This document shows positions 52,125 through 60,904 of a DNA stretch of 64,000 bases, in pieces. The notes beneath the pieces were generated by a model. That model did not search any database. It saw only the letters and a program-made list of their open reading frames with translations, and was not told the origin of the DNA. The stretch spans positions 62,001-126,000 of the forward strand of contig CAYUIE010000002.1 of NCBI GenBank assembly GCA_964444665.1. Direction: 5' to 3'. The stretch comes from CAYZTY01 sp964444665. GTDB taxonomy: Bacteria > Planctomycetota > Phycisphaerae > Sedimentisphaerales > CAYZTY01. The position numbers were made by a program, and so were the translations under genes. Position 1 is the stretch's first letter. Every line of letters starts with the position of its first letter.

Positions 52125-53972
52125 ATGCCGTGTGTAAAAGGTAAACACCCAACCAAGCATAGTTCCAAAACAGCCAGATTCATTCAGTCAATTCGCAGGC
52201 ATAAATGGCTCGTGTGGTTGTATCCATTTATCGGCCTGGCCGCACTTGTCTGGTTCCTTGTGCGCGTACTACCGAAGCCCTCGCGTGCGACATATCCCTG
52301 CCAAAGGGTGGCATTTCCACTAGCGACGGGTTTTGTTACTTGGTTGCTGGGGATAACCGGTTCAGCCATAGCCTTTAGAAAGGCAAAACGTGAGTTTGCG
52401 CGAGCACGTTATATTCTGGCGGCAATATGCATCACACTTAGTGTTGGTTTTATCTGGGCCGCTATGAACAACGCCGACGAAGAAATAGTTTACGCCCACG
52501 AGCCAATTGTTCATAACGTTCCTATGGGTACGGGCATAGGTGTCCATCCCGGCCGAGTCGCATGGATTCACGACCCCAATGCTACCGACTGGGACGGCTC
52601 AGGTCCGCCTGACTGGCATACCGATACCTGTACCGACCCGGATGTCGTGGAAGATATGCTTTCAAAGGGTATTCAGGCCCTGGCGGGTAAAGACAGCGAT
52701 GCTGCTGCTTGGGAGGCCATATTAAGAGAATTCAATCAGCGGCAAGGCAGGGAAAATGTCATTGACAGATCGGGCGAAAAAGTCGCTATAAAAATTAATT
52801 TCGTAACAATGAACGAAGGTGGTGTTAACCCAAGTCCCTGGGTCACCGGAATTAAACCTGATGCCCGGAGCAACCAAATAGATAACTCTCCCCAGCTTGC
52901 GATAGCCCTTGTTAAGCAGCTAACCGACGTTGTGGGCTTCAGTGAAAGTAATATATGCTTTTTAGAGGTTACCATGTCAATAGCCAATTACTGGTACGAT
53001 ATGGTCTCGACAGAGTATCCGGATGTCGTCTTCGTAGTAAAAAAGGACTATCCCCTTCCCGGCAGGGAGGAATGCGTCTATGACACCAGTGCGCCATTTT
53101 ACTGGAGTGACCCTATTACCTCCCGTACGGCAGGCAAAACACAAGACTATATTCCGACACGCATTTCTGAGGCGGATTACTTTATAAACTTCGCTATCCT
53201 AAAGAGTCACACTGACGCCGGCATGACAGTCTCCGGCAAAAACCACTACGGCTCATTGAGAACGCCAATCGAATCAGGCTACTACGATATGCACCTTACC
53301 AGGCCGTTAGAAGAAGGGGGAATGGGGCATTACAGGGCGAATGTTGACCTGATGGGCCATCCGAAGCTGGGCGGCAAGACAGTGCTTGCCTTAGTGGATG
53401 GCCTGTATGCCGGTACAGGCTGGGATGCCAACCCATTCGAATGGGACATGGCCCCGTTCAACGGCGACTGGCCGAGTAGTATCTTCCTGTCACAGGACCA
53501 GGTTGCAGCCGACTCTGTGGCATTCGATTTCATGGACTACGAATGGAATAATACGAATTACACCCAAAGAGATGGTTACAATCAAAGACCAGGCACGGAC
53601 GATTATCTACACGAGGCGGCACTTATCCCCGACCCCTGTTCGGGAGCAGAATATGACCCGAACGATGACGGAGGACTGACCGAGAGCTTAGGTGTTCACG
53701 AGCACTGGAACAATGCAACCGACAAACAGTACTCCCGGAACTTAAATCCGATTACCGGCACGGGTATTGAGCTGGTAACCGGGCTCAGAAAAACCGGAGA
53801 TTTGTTTGAAGATGAGGATGATATTGTGAACTTTAAGGATTTTGCTGTTCTCGCAGCCGCCTGGCGCAGTGAGCCCGGTGATGCCAACTGGGATGCCGAC
53901 TGCGATATGTCGCCCGACGATATTATCGACGAATATGACCTTGCCGTGTTCTGCGCAAACTGGCTTAACTAA
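52125..53972 (+). CDS. Membrane-anchored DUF362-dockerin protein (paralog without SMP-30 domain)
   Basis: The 615-residue protein is colinear with the first two thirds of the 48700 gene. It has three N-terminal TM helices (WLVWLYPFIGLAALVWFLV and others), a DUF362 domain with YRANVDLMGHPKLGGKTVL and VAADSVAFDFMDYEW, and a C-terminal dockerin (VNFKDFAVLAAAW, IDEYDLAVFCANWLN). It ends directly after the dockerin, where the first paralog continues into a propeller. ATG 52125 with ACGGAGGAA matches the start of the first paralog. A strong terminator follows. Confidence 0.82.
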   Translation: MPCVKGKHPTKHSSKTARFIQSIRRHKWLVWLYPFIGLAALVWFLVRVLPKPSRATYPCQRVAFPLATGFVTWLLGITGSAIAFRKAKREFARARYILAAICITLSVGFIWAAMNNADEEIVYAHEPIVHNVPMGTGIGVHPGRVAWIHDPNATDWDGSGPPDWHTDTCTDPDVVEDMLSKGIQALAGKDSDAAAWEAILREFNQRQGRENVIDRSGEKVAIKINFVTMNEGGVNPSPWVTGIKPDARSNQIDNSPQLAIALVKQLTDVVGFSESNICFLEVTMSIANYWYDMVSTEYPDVVFVVKKDYPLPGREECVYDTSAPFYWSDPITSRTAGKTQDYIPTRISEADYFINFAILKSHTDAGMTVSGKNHYGSLRTPIESGYYDMHLTRPLEEGGMGHYRANVDLMGHPKLGGKTVLALVDGLYAGTGWDANPFEWDMAPFNGDWPSSIFLSQDQVAADSVAFDFMDYEWNNTNYTQRDGYNQRPGTDDYLHEAALIPDPCSGAEYDPNDDGGLTESLGVHEHWNNATDKQYSRNLNPITGTGIELVTGLRKTGDLFEDEDDIVNFKDFAVLAAAWRSEPGDANWDADCDMSPDDIIDEYDLAVFCANWLN

Positions 53973-54008
53973 GCTTTGATACAATTTAGAACAAGATTTT
54001 CAAACACC

Positions 54009-54039
54009 ACGGCCGGCGATTTTTTCGCCGGCCGTTTTT
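54009..54039 (+). terminator. Intrinsic terminator of the 52125 gene
   Basis: ACGGCCGGCGA (54009-54019) pairs with TCGCCGGCCGT (54025-54035) around a 5-nt T loop, followed by TTTTT. It lies 37 nt after the stop at 53972. Confidence 0.9.
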
Positions 54040-54147
54040 AGTTCGGTTTTTAATTTAAACCGGTTAATTGTTTTTTGGTTATTGACAGAACTAAGTATCC
54101 GGGAGGATTACCTGGCGGATTTTTAACGGCAGTATCGTTAAGAACTA

Positions 54148-54750
54148 TTACGGTTTTATTGTTGTCTGAGTCGTAAGCACTTTTCCGGTAAGATAGTCCG
54201 TAAAGTGTGCCTTCACCGTGAACTCTTTTGTTTCTTCAACTTCCTCTGCAAGGTTAAAACTCAATCGATAATAGTGTGTCAGAATCCCGCTGACCCAAAG
54301 TTTTTTTAACTGGTAAGGCTCAACGTGCCATTTGGCCAGAAGGGCCTCTTGTGGCTCTCGATTCAAATCCCAAAGCTCTATCCGTACCTGGCCTGTGGCC
54401 TTGAAGGCATCACTTTCATCGTCGAGCGGTCGAAGATATACAATCAAATTTTCTTTTTTGCCGTCCTTGTCTTTATCATACAGGCCTGACCGCTTGGCAA
54501 TTACAAGCTTCTTAAGGCCATAGAGCTCATCAAGATTGACATCAGTCGGCAGCTTTGAAAGGACTGTCATTTGTTCCTGTAATTGTTTGTTGGTGGCCTT
54601 AAGTTTTTCGAGCTTGGTCTCAAGGTCGCTTATCTGCTGCCTTAACTGCCTGTTTTGGCCCCAGTCTGTTGTATCCGGGCTTTGATTGCTTTCACATCCT
54701 GCAGCGATAAATGCTGCAAATCCCACAACGAGAACAATGACTGGTTTCAT
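54148..54750 (-). CDS. Lipoprotein with coiled-coil region
   Basis: The 200-residue protein has a lipoprotein signal peptide ending in AAGC (Cys at about residue 19). A coiled coil follows (RQLRQQISDLETKLEKLKAT), then a beta-rich domain with IELWDLNREPQEALLAKWHV. It is 21 nt downstream of clpP and may share the transcript. The function is unknown. Confidence 0.75.
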   Translation of the reverse strand: MKPVIVLVVGFAAFIAAGCESNQSPDTTDWGQNRQLRQQISDLETKLEKLKATNKQLQEQMTVLSKLPTDVNLDELYGLKKLVIAKRSGLYDKDKDGKKENLIVYLRPLDDESDAFKATGQVRIELWDLNREPQEALLAKWHVEPYQLKKLWVSGILTHYYRLSFNLAEEVEETKEFTVKAHFTDYLTGKVLTTQTTIKP

Positions 54751-54771
54751 TCTCGAAGCCTTTCAGTTAAA

Positions 54772-55407
54772 TTATTGCTCTTGGTCGGTCTCGTTTCTGA
54801 TAACCTCCGGCGCTTTTTGCAGAATCCTGTCTGCCAGCCCATAACTGATTACTTCCTGGGCCTCCATCCACAGGTTTCGGTCACAGTCTTTTTCTATCTT
54901 CTCGGCCCTCTGGCCCGTATGTCTTGCCAGTATTTCATAAAGCCTTTGCCTGAGTCTAAGGATCTCCTTTGCCTCGATGTCCAAATCAGTGGCTACACCG
55001 GTCAATATACCTTCTATCGACGGCTGGTGCAAAAGTATCCTGCTGTTGGGCAGAACGTATCTCTTGCCGGCATGCCCGCCCGCAAGCAGCACGGCCCCCA
55101 TGCTCGCGGCCTGCCCGATACAATATGTTGCAACTTCACATCGAATGAATTGCATAGTATCGTAAACGGCAAGTCCGGCAGTAACACCGCCGCCGGGAGA
55201 ATTGATGTAAAAGTGAATGTCATTTTTACTGTCTTCGTTGCTTAGGAACAGCATTTGTGCGATAATCAGATTTGCTTTTTCGTCGTCTATCGGCCCGCCA
55301 AGAAAGACTATCCGGTCCTTAAGGAGTCTTGAGTAGATATCGTAGGCCCGTTCTGTCCGCCCGCTTTTTTCTATCACTATCGGCACTAAACTCTGATTCA
55401 GTGTCAT
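54772..55407 (-). CDS. clpP: ClpP protease subunit (first)
   Basis: The 211-residue serine protease subunit has INSPGGGVTAGLAVYDTM, GQAASMGAVLLAGG (nucleophile Ser) and RILLHQPSIEG (catalytic His). ATG 55407 is chosen because GAGGAAT lies directly upstream; the longer frame to 55488 overlaps the second clpP and is unlike the family. It follows the paralog with only 1 nt between them. Confidence 0.95.
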   Translation of the reverse strand: MTLNQSLVPIVIEKSGRTERAYDIYSRLLKDRIVFLGGPIDDEKANLIIAQMLFLSNEDSKNDIHFYINSPGGGVTAGLAVYDTMQFIRCEVATYCIGQAASMGAVLLAGGHAGKRYVLPNSRILLHQPSIEGILTGVATDLDIEAKEILRLRQRLYEILARHTGQRAEKIEKDCDRNLWMEAQEVISYGLADRILQKAPEVIRNETDQEQ

Positions 55408-55408
55408 A

Positions 55409-56074
55409 TTATTCCTCTTTCGTCTTGGTCTGCTTTTTCTTTCCTTTTTTGTCCTGCCCTTTTTCCGGTTCGCGCAGGATCTCATCAATTAGCCCGTACC
55501 GGAGAGCTTCGTCGGCCGTCATATACCTGTCGCGTTCGGTCTCGCCGGCAATTTTTTCAATGCTTTGGCCGGTATGCTTTGCCAGAAGCTCGTTTATCAC
55601 TTTTTTTGCCTTTAGAATCTCCTCGGCCTGTATTTTTATATCCGCCGCCTGACCGGTAACCCCGCCCCAGGGCTGATGGAGCATAATCTTTGCGTGTTCG
55701 AGTGCGTATCTTTTGTCTTTCGTGCCGGCAGCCAGAATAACTGCTGCTCCGGACTGTGCCCGCCCGATACAGTATGTCGCAACTGGTGAGCTGATAAAGC
55801 CCATCGTGTCATAAATGGCCATTGTATCATCGACGCTGCCGCCGGGAGAGTTGATATACAGGCTGATTTCATTTTCGCGCTTGAGATTCTCAAGATGCAG
55901 CAGTTTCATAATCACCTCTGTCGCCAACCTGTAAGATATCTCGCCAACCATAAAGACAATTCGGTTCTCAAGCAACAAGTCATCCAGGCTCATTTCACGG
56001 ATACGCTGATACTGGGGATACTGAAGATGAGGGTGTATAGTCTCGGCTAATTTCATTTTATATTGGTTAAGCAT
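55409..56074 (-). CDS. clpP: ClpP protease subunit (second, divergent)
   Basis: The 221-residue paralog has INSPGGSVDDTMAIYDTMGF and MLHQPWGGVTGQA, but the nucleophile segment reads CIGRAQSGAAVILAAG, with Arg and Gln in place of the usual Gln-Ala before the Ser. The Ser itself is kept, so it may be active or a structural partner, as in organisms with mixed ClpP rings. The Lys-rich tail (KGQDKKGKKKQTKTKEE) is unusual. GAGGGAG precedes ATG 56074. Confidence 0.92.
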   Translation of the reverse strand: MLNQYKMKLAETIHPHLQYPQYQRIREMSLDDLLLENRIVFMVGEISYRLATEVIMKLLHLENLKRENEISLYINSPGGSVDDTMAIYDTMGFISSPVATYCIGRAQSGAAVILAAGTKDKRYALEHAKIMLHQPWGGVTGQAADIKIQAEEILKAKKVINELLAKHTGQSIEKIAGETERDRYMTADEALRYGLIDEILREPEKGQDKKGKKKQTKTKEE

Positions 56075-56168
56075 TTATATCTCCCTCGGTCTAACTACAC
56101 GGCCGACAGAATAAAATTGTTACGTGGCGAACGAAAGATACACCGGCTAACCGGGCACATCAAGCGTT

Positions 56169-57605
56169 TTATTTTTTGTTGGAAGTTTTCTTCAATGCCG
56201 GCTTTTTTCGGCTTTCTCTGGTTTTACTTCTGCCCAAAAAATCAGCCTTTTTCTTTGTTTTAGACTTCTTTTCCGGTTCAACTTCCTTTATGACAGCTTT
56301 CTCGAGCAGTTTTTCCGTACATTTTGCCTCCCGCACCTGCAGGGTGAAGTTTGCAAGCGAGCCGTCCTTGAGCATCTCTTCCCTCATTTTTTCAGGACGT
56401 CTTGCCTGCTGCTGGGCAAGCCTTGCAATATGGCCGTTGATTTCCTCTTCATTCACTTCAACACCCAGCTTCCCGGCAATCTTCTCCATAATGAAGAACA
56501 GCTTCAATTGTTCTACTGCTTGCTGTTCACTGCTCGCTTCGAACTGAACCATTTGCTCTTTAATTTGCTCCTGAGCAAGACCACGCATACGCAGAATGTT
56601 ATATTGCCTTTGCAGAAGCCGATTTGACTGGTCGGCAACAAGCTCTTCGGGCAGGTCGAAGTCCGTGTTCTCAAGCAAATACTTGTAAACCTGGTCCTCC
56701 ATCATATGCTTGACCTGCTGTTCGCCCCGACTTTCGAGGTTTTTTCGAAGGGTTTGTCTCAAAGCCTTTTCGTCTTCCATGCCAAATCGCCTGCAAAAAT
56801 CGTCGTTTAATTCGGTAGCCTCTAAGTATTTAATATCCTTTACAGCAACTTCAATATCAACTTTTTTGCCTCGGTATTCCTCATTGTAGAATGTTTTGGG
56901 AACCTGAGTGGTGATTTTCTTCGTCTGCCCATCCTTGGTCCCCACCAGAAACTCGTCAAGCTTTTCGACCGGCACAGGCCCGACAAGACCGTTCTGTTTT
57001 ATGTTTATTTCAATATTCTCGAGCCTTTTGGTTTCTGCAGCTTCCCCGGTACTGATAAGAACGTCAGCTATTACCAGGTCTTCAAACTCAATTGAGCCTT
57101 CCTCCCGGGGCTTCCATATTCCTGCCTGCTTTTGCAACTGATCGATTTCTTTGTCGAGCATCTCATCTGTAATCTCCAGCCTGAACTTGTTAACTTTGAT
57201 CCCTTCGAGTTCGGGCAGTTGAAAATCCGGTCTGACTTCAACTTCAAAATCGAATCGTAATGAACCGCTTTCGGGCAATTCTATGTTTTCATAATCGATG
57301 TCCGGCTCATTGAGTGCGTTAAGCCCGCTATCTTTAATAGCCGTTTCACTGGCATCAGCGAGCAGTTTTAACTTCACCTGTTCTTTTGTTTCCTTTCCAA
57401 ATCTTTTTTCCAGCAGGCGCAGCGGAGCTCTGCCTTTTCTAAAGCCCGGTACCATCGCCTCTCTCTGCAACTCGGTATATTGCTCATCCAGCGCAGCTTT
57501 AACAGCCTCTTCGGGTATCTCTACGATTACCTTCTTTTTGCAGGGTCCAGCTTCTTCTGTAGTAACGACGTTTTTTGCTTTCTGGACTGTTCCCTCTTCA
57601 CTCAT
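56169..57605 (-). CDS. tig: Trigger factor
   Basis: The ribosome-bound chaperone has the N-terminal ribosome-binding signature VPGFRKGRAPLRLLEKRFG at about residues 52-70, a middle PPIase-like region and helical arms. The 478-residue protein has a highly basic C-terminal extension (KKADFLGRSKTRESRKKP) not seen in most trigger factors. AGGAG precedes the ATG. It heads the tig-clpP-clpP-lipoprotein group, a common order in bacteria. Confidence 0.95.
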   Translation of the reverse strand: MSEEGTVQKAKNVVTTEEAGPCKKKVIVEIPEEAVKAALDEQYTELQREAMVPGFRKGRAPLRLLEKRFGKETKEQVKLKLLADASETAIKDSGLNALNEPDIDYENIELPESGSLRFDFEVEVRPDFQLPELEGIKVNKFRLEITDEMLDKEIDQLQKQAGIWKPREEGSIEFEDLVIADVLISTGEAAETKRLENIEINIKQNGLVGPVPVEKLDEFLVGTKDGQTKKITTQVPKTFYNEEYRGKKVDIEVAVKDIKYLEATELNDDFCRRFGMEDEKALRQTLRKNLESRGEQQVKHMMEDQVYKYLLENTDFDLPEELVADQSNRLLQRQYNILRMRGLAQEQIKEQMVQFEASSEQQAVEQLKLFFIMEKIAGKLGVEVNEEEINGHIARLAQQQARRPEKMREEMLKDGSLANFTLQVREAKCTEKLLEKAVIKEVEPEKKSKTKKKADFLGRSKTRESRKKPALKKTSNKK

Positions 57606-57862
57606 CTAACCGCTCCTAAACTAAACTGTGGCAATCCTCAAATAAACAAAAAGCCACAGGAAAGCAAGTTCCCTTAACCAAATACTTTAACGTGTCCCTC
57701 ACAAAAGCCTCGGGTTCAGACTGTTGTAGCCTTAGTCTCCAAGTTATATGCAGCTTGTGGTTATTTCGCACCATATCACGAGCTTCCATTTTTATGGTGT
57801 TTGAAATATACGTCCAAAGCCATATTTTCCATCCATGAGTACTAATAATGGAGTCCTTGAAA

Positions 57863-57934
57863 AGCGGGTGATGGGACTTGAACCCACGACATTCACGTTG
57901 GCAACGTGACGCTCTACCACTGAGCTACACCCGC
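57863..57934 (-). tRNA. tRNA-Gly(GCC)
   Basis: The 72-nt gene folds completely. GCGGGTG pairs with CACCCGC, the D arm is GCTC-AGTGGTA-GAGC, and the anticodon arm TCACG-TTGCCAA-CGTGA gives anticodon GCC. The discriminator is U, as expected for glycine. The 3' CCA is not encoded. Confidence 0.95.
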
Positions 57935-58156
57935 GTTTCACGAAAAAGCAAAGTCAATTATAGAACCTGGGATTCAACTTGCAAGCGGTTTTTTGCTAAA
58001 AATAGCCTTTATAGGTATCCCACGACGGCTATTCCCAAAGGCGATCCACCACGGTCCCCGTAGCTGCTGCCATACTTTCTTTAGCTGCTTGAAGTGTTTA
58101 TCCGCCATACACTATAAATTTACCAGGGGGAAACTTTGTTTCTTGCCCATCCCTAA

Positions 58157-58354
58157 AAAATCTACAACACACTTGACGGATTGCAGGCGGATTTGGATGT
58201 TGGGCTCAAAGAATATAACGAGTGATACCCGAACAGCGGCTGGCACTGTTTTGGGAAAACGTCGATGCGGGCTCTTTTAGTTTCAATACCGCTGGTAAAA
58301 GAAAAAATAATGAATAAAAACTTAGAGACGGAAGTGTCGTGTCTGTTAGATTAA
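58157..58354 (+). pseudogene. Remnant of a transposase C-terminus (IS481-like)
   Basis: The frame reads YNTLDGLQADLDVGLKEYNE, a stop codon, then YPNSGWHCFGKTSMRALL and VSIPLVKEKI. This follows the C-terminus of rve-type transposases, where a line such as Y-N-x-x-R-P-H-S-G-x-x-C-x-G-K-T-P-M is usual. The first half of the transposase is missing and the inner TGA replaces the Arg region. No inverted repeats were found. The other 280 nt of this intergenic region hold no gene I can support. Confidence 0.6.
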
Positions 58355-58415
58355 GTGTTGGTAACTAAAATATTGGCTTATGTTGGGCTTTTTAAGCAAG
58401 TTGTGCTTTACAGTA

Positions 58416-59492
58416 TTATTTTTTCTCGTATACGTACTTCTTGATGTATTGAACAATACTCTTTTTCTCATCATTTGGGAGTAACAGGAGAATTTGGGGA
58501 TTTTCACCTGCTATGATTTCCCAATACAATATTGCGTTCAAATACTCGTTAATTGCATTATACAATTGCTGCTCCTGAGCGGAAATGTCCTCCTGTTTAT
58601 CTTTTTTGGATGCAATGACAACAGCTTGATTGAAAAGGCATTCTTTATACATATGAATTTTGCTGTTGATTGCGTTTTGCTTGTCGTTTAATAAATTCTG
58701 AAACGAGGGTTCCATTTTCCAGCAGGCCAGGCAATTTGCTATAGGCATCCAATTCAGGCCTTCTTTTCCCCGAAAAATTATTTCGCATTCTTTGTCGTCT
58801 ATTTTTGTTATCTGGAAGGGAAGCTGCAGCCTGTCCGTCTTTATCTTAAGATTGTTTTTTTCCAATATGCCGTTTAGGAAAATTATGGCATTTGGATTAT
58901 TTTTATTCAGCATATATGCGTATGTAATGTATTCGAGTGCTTTTTGATTATTTCCGATTTTATCGTAAACATCTGCCAGGAAATAATGTTCCTGATAGCC
59001 GATGTCGTTCAATTTGAGGGCCTTTGAAAGGCATACTTCTGCCTTGTCGTATTTGCCTAATTGGTAGTAAGTCTCGCCCAGGTTGGTCCAGGTTTTGAAG
59101 TAACTGTTGTCCAGTTCAATTGCCTGGGTGTATAACTTGACTACATCATCGTATTCGCCTTGACTCAGCTTTTCAGCCGCCAATTCGTGAATTGTTCTAA
59201 TTTCACCTTTTGGTTCATCAATTATCAGTGTTATATTACCATCTTCGGTATACTCTGATCTTGAGTAAGGATTTATGGAATATGGCTCGGTACCGGCGAT
59301 AAGAAGATCAGTTGGTTTAACAACCTCTTTGGTCTTGAAAGTATACGTTATTTCACTGTTGCGAATTATTTCAAGAAATTCTTCCGGCAAGCGATATTTA
59401 GAATCACTGGTTGGGTTTTGTGCGGTTGCCGGGATGAAAGTATATATTAAACAAGAAACAAAAATTAAAGCTGCCAAGGAACGTTTTTTCAT
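58416..59492 (-). CDS. Exported TPR-repeat protein
   Basis: The 358-residue protein has a signal peptide (AALIFVSCLIYTFIPATAQ) and a TPR block at about residues 100-205 (AAEKLSQGEYDDVVKLYTQAIELDN, TWTNLGETYYQLGKYDKAEVCL). The C-terminal half is helical and unrecognised. AAAGGG precedes the ATG. It stands alone; partners are not visible. Confidence 0.75.
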   Translation of the reverse strand: MKKRSLAALIFVSCLIYTFIPATAQNPTSDSKYRLPEEFLEIIRNSEITYTFKTKEVVKPTDLLIAGTEPYSINPYSRSEYTEDGNITLIIDEPKGEIRTIHELAAEKLSQGEYDDVVKLYTQAIELDNSYFKTWTNLGETYYQLGKYDKAEVCLSKALKLNDIGYQEHYFLADVYDKIGNNQKALEYITYAYMLNKNNPNAIIFLNGILEKNNLKIKTDRLQLPFQITKIDDKECEIIFRGKEGLNWMPIANCLACWKMEPSFQNLLNDKQNAINSKIHMYKECLFNQAVVIASKKDKQEDISAQEQQLYNAINEYLNAILYWEIIAGENPQILLLLPNDEKKSIVQYIKKYVYEKK

Positions 59493-59601
59493 TTTGTTTC
59501 CCTTTCGATTATATCATTAATAAAGATTTAAAATCGTTCCATTTTGTCATTTGCGGGGCAAGGGCTCATCTTAAAAGGAGTAATCTTGTGTAAGGTTTAG
59601 T

Positions 59602-59823
59602 CTATTTCAAGAAGCCGCCCAACACAAACATAAGTGTAACAAAACCATTAGCCGCAATTGCTATCGGAGCTATTACGAGTATTGTCTTATTTCTTTGGTC
59701 CTTTTTTTTCTCTCTGATGACTGCACTTGCTCCAAGAGCCAGCCCGATAACGGGCAGGACGACGGGCACAACAGTGAGCAGACTTAATGCAGCCAAAATC
59801 AGTGACACAACGGCTAAAACCAT
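59602..59823 (-). CDS. Small membrane protein (DUF4190-like)
   Basis: The 73-residue protein has two hydrophobic helices (about residues 2-31 and 47-69) joined by a short basic loop (IREKKKDQRNK). The layout resembles DUF4190 proteins. ATG 59823 has AAAGGAG 8 nt upstream and is preferred over the start at 59847. Confidence 0.65.
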   Translation of the reverse strand: MVLAVVSLILAALSLLTVVPVVLPVIGLALGASAVIREKKKDQRNKTILVIAPIAIAANGFVTLMFVLGGFLK

Positions 59824-60093
59824 ACTTTTAACTCCTTTTTTTCTCAAGAGCTTATGCGCATACGCAAAGAACGATATTAAGCTTCGACTTTTGCAGTGCG
59901 GGCCTTTAATGGAAAGCGGGTTTTTGGGGATTTTCCGCGTGTATAAGGGCAGGATAGGCCGATTTCAGCAGCTTTACTGGCCCTTATTTTTAGAGAAAGA
60001 TTGCCGATATTTTTACGATTCTCAAACCATCCAGGAATCGCGTTTGGGAGGCGCTGGAGATTTTAATCAAGTATGAGATTACGTACTTCAGGG

Positions 60094-60756
60094 CTAAGGC
60101 GGACATTTGGCGCAGATTGAGCGGAAGAGCATTGTGCTCAGGTATCGCTCGCCGCTGTCTGGTAGAATCGTGACAATTGTGCCGGACGACATATCTTTAG
60201 CAATACGCAGAGCACCGGCCACGGCTGCACCGCTCGACATTCCGACAAAGCCCCCTTCCTTGTAGGCAAGCAGCCTTGTAGTCTCGAAGGCCTCACCGTC
60301 ATCGATAGTAATCTTCTCATCCAGCCTTCTTTGGTCGTAAATCTTCGGCACAATAGATTCGACCATATTTTTAAGGCCTTGTATCGCGTGTCCCTCCGGA
60401 GGCTCGATACCGATGATTTTTACCTGCGGCTTTTTCTCTTTCAAGTATCTGCCCGCCCCCATTATGGTTCCGGTTGTGCCCATGCCGGCAACAAATACGT
60501 CAATCCTGCCTTTGGTTTGCGAATAAACCTCCGGCCCGGTCGATTCGTAATGGGCCAGTACGTTACTCTCATTGGAGAACTGATTGGGCATATAATACTT
60601 ATCCGGCTCGGTCTTGAGAAGCTCGTGGGCTTTTTTAATCGAGCCGCCGGGATTGCTCGATTCGAGTTTACCGAAGATTCTCACGTCCGGCTTTTTACTG
60701 TTTAGGTTACTCAACTCAATAAGTGGTGTGTTTCCAATGGCGGATAATATGCTCAT
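60094..60756 (-). CDS. cysK: Cysteine synthase with a large internal deletion
   Basis: The protein begins like cysteine synthase (LSAIGNTPLIELSNL, FGKLESSNPGGSIK, with the PLP lysine) and ends like it (VFVAGMGTTGTIMGAGR, the PLP-phosphate loop, then FVGMSSGAAVAGAL). Between GGSIK and KAHELLKTEPDKYYMPNQ about 80-90 residues are missing, including the TSGNTG substrate loop. The total is 220 residues against about 305 for the family. The reading frame is intact, so the gene is expressed as a shortened protein or is newly dead. ATG 60756 has AGGAG 10 nt upstream. Confidence 0.85.
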   Translation of the reverse strand: MSILSAIGNTPLIELSNLNSKKPDVRIFGKLESSNPGGSIKKAHELLKTEPDKYYMPNQFSNESNVLAHYESTGPEVYSQTKGRIDVFVAGMGTTGTIMGAGRYLKEKKPQVKIIGIEPPEGHAIQGLKNMVESIVPKIYDQRRLDEKITIDDGEAFETTRLLAYKEGGFVGMSSGAAVAGALRIAKDMSSGTIVTILPDSGERYLSTMLFRSICAKCPP

Positions 60757-60904
60757 AAACACTTATCTCCTGAACCTGGCTTTAGTCGGCCTGCACAATA
60801 GCCGAGGAAGGCCGAGATACTTTCCAAAAATGATTTTGCCTTACCTATTCTATATGTTAAATTGAGAAAAACAAAGCCAAATCCGGTTACTAATGGAGAC
60901 AGCA

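Noticed and set aside
57974..58108. A 44-codon minus-strand ORF (MADKHFKQLKKVWQQLRG...).
   Set aside because: No ribosome site and no family I can recognise; it lies beside the transposase remnant and may be chance or debris.
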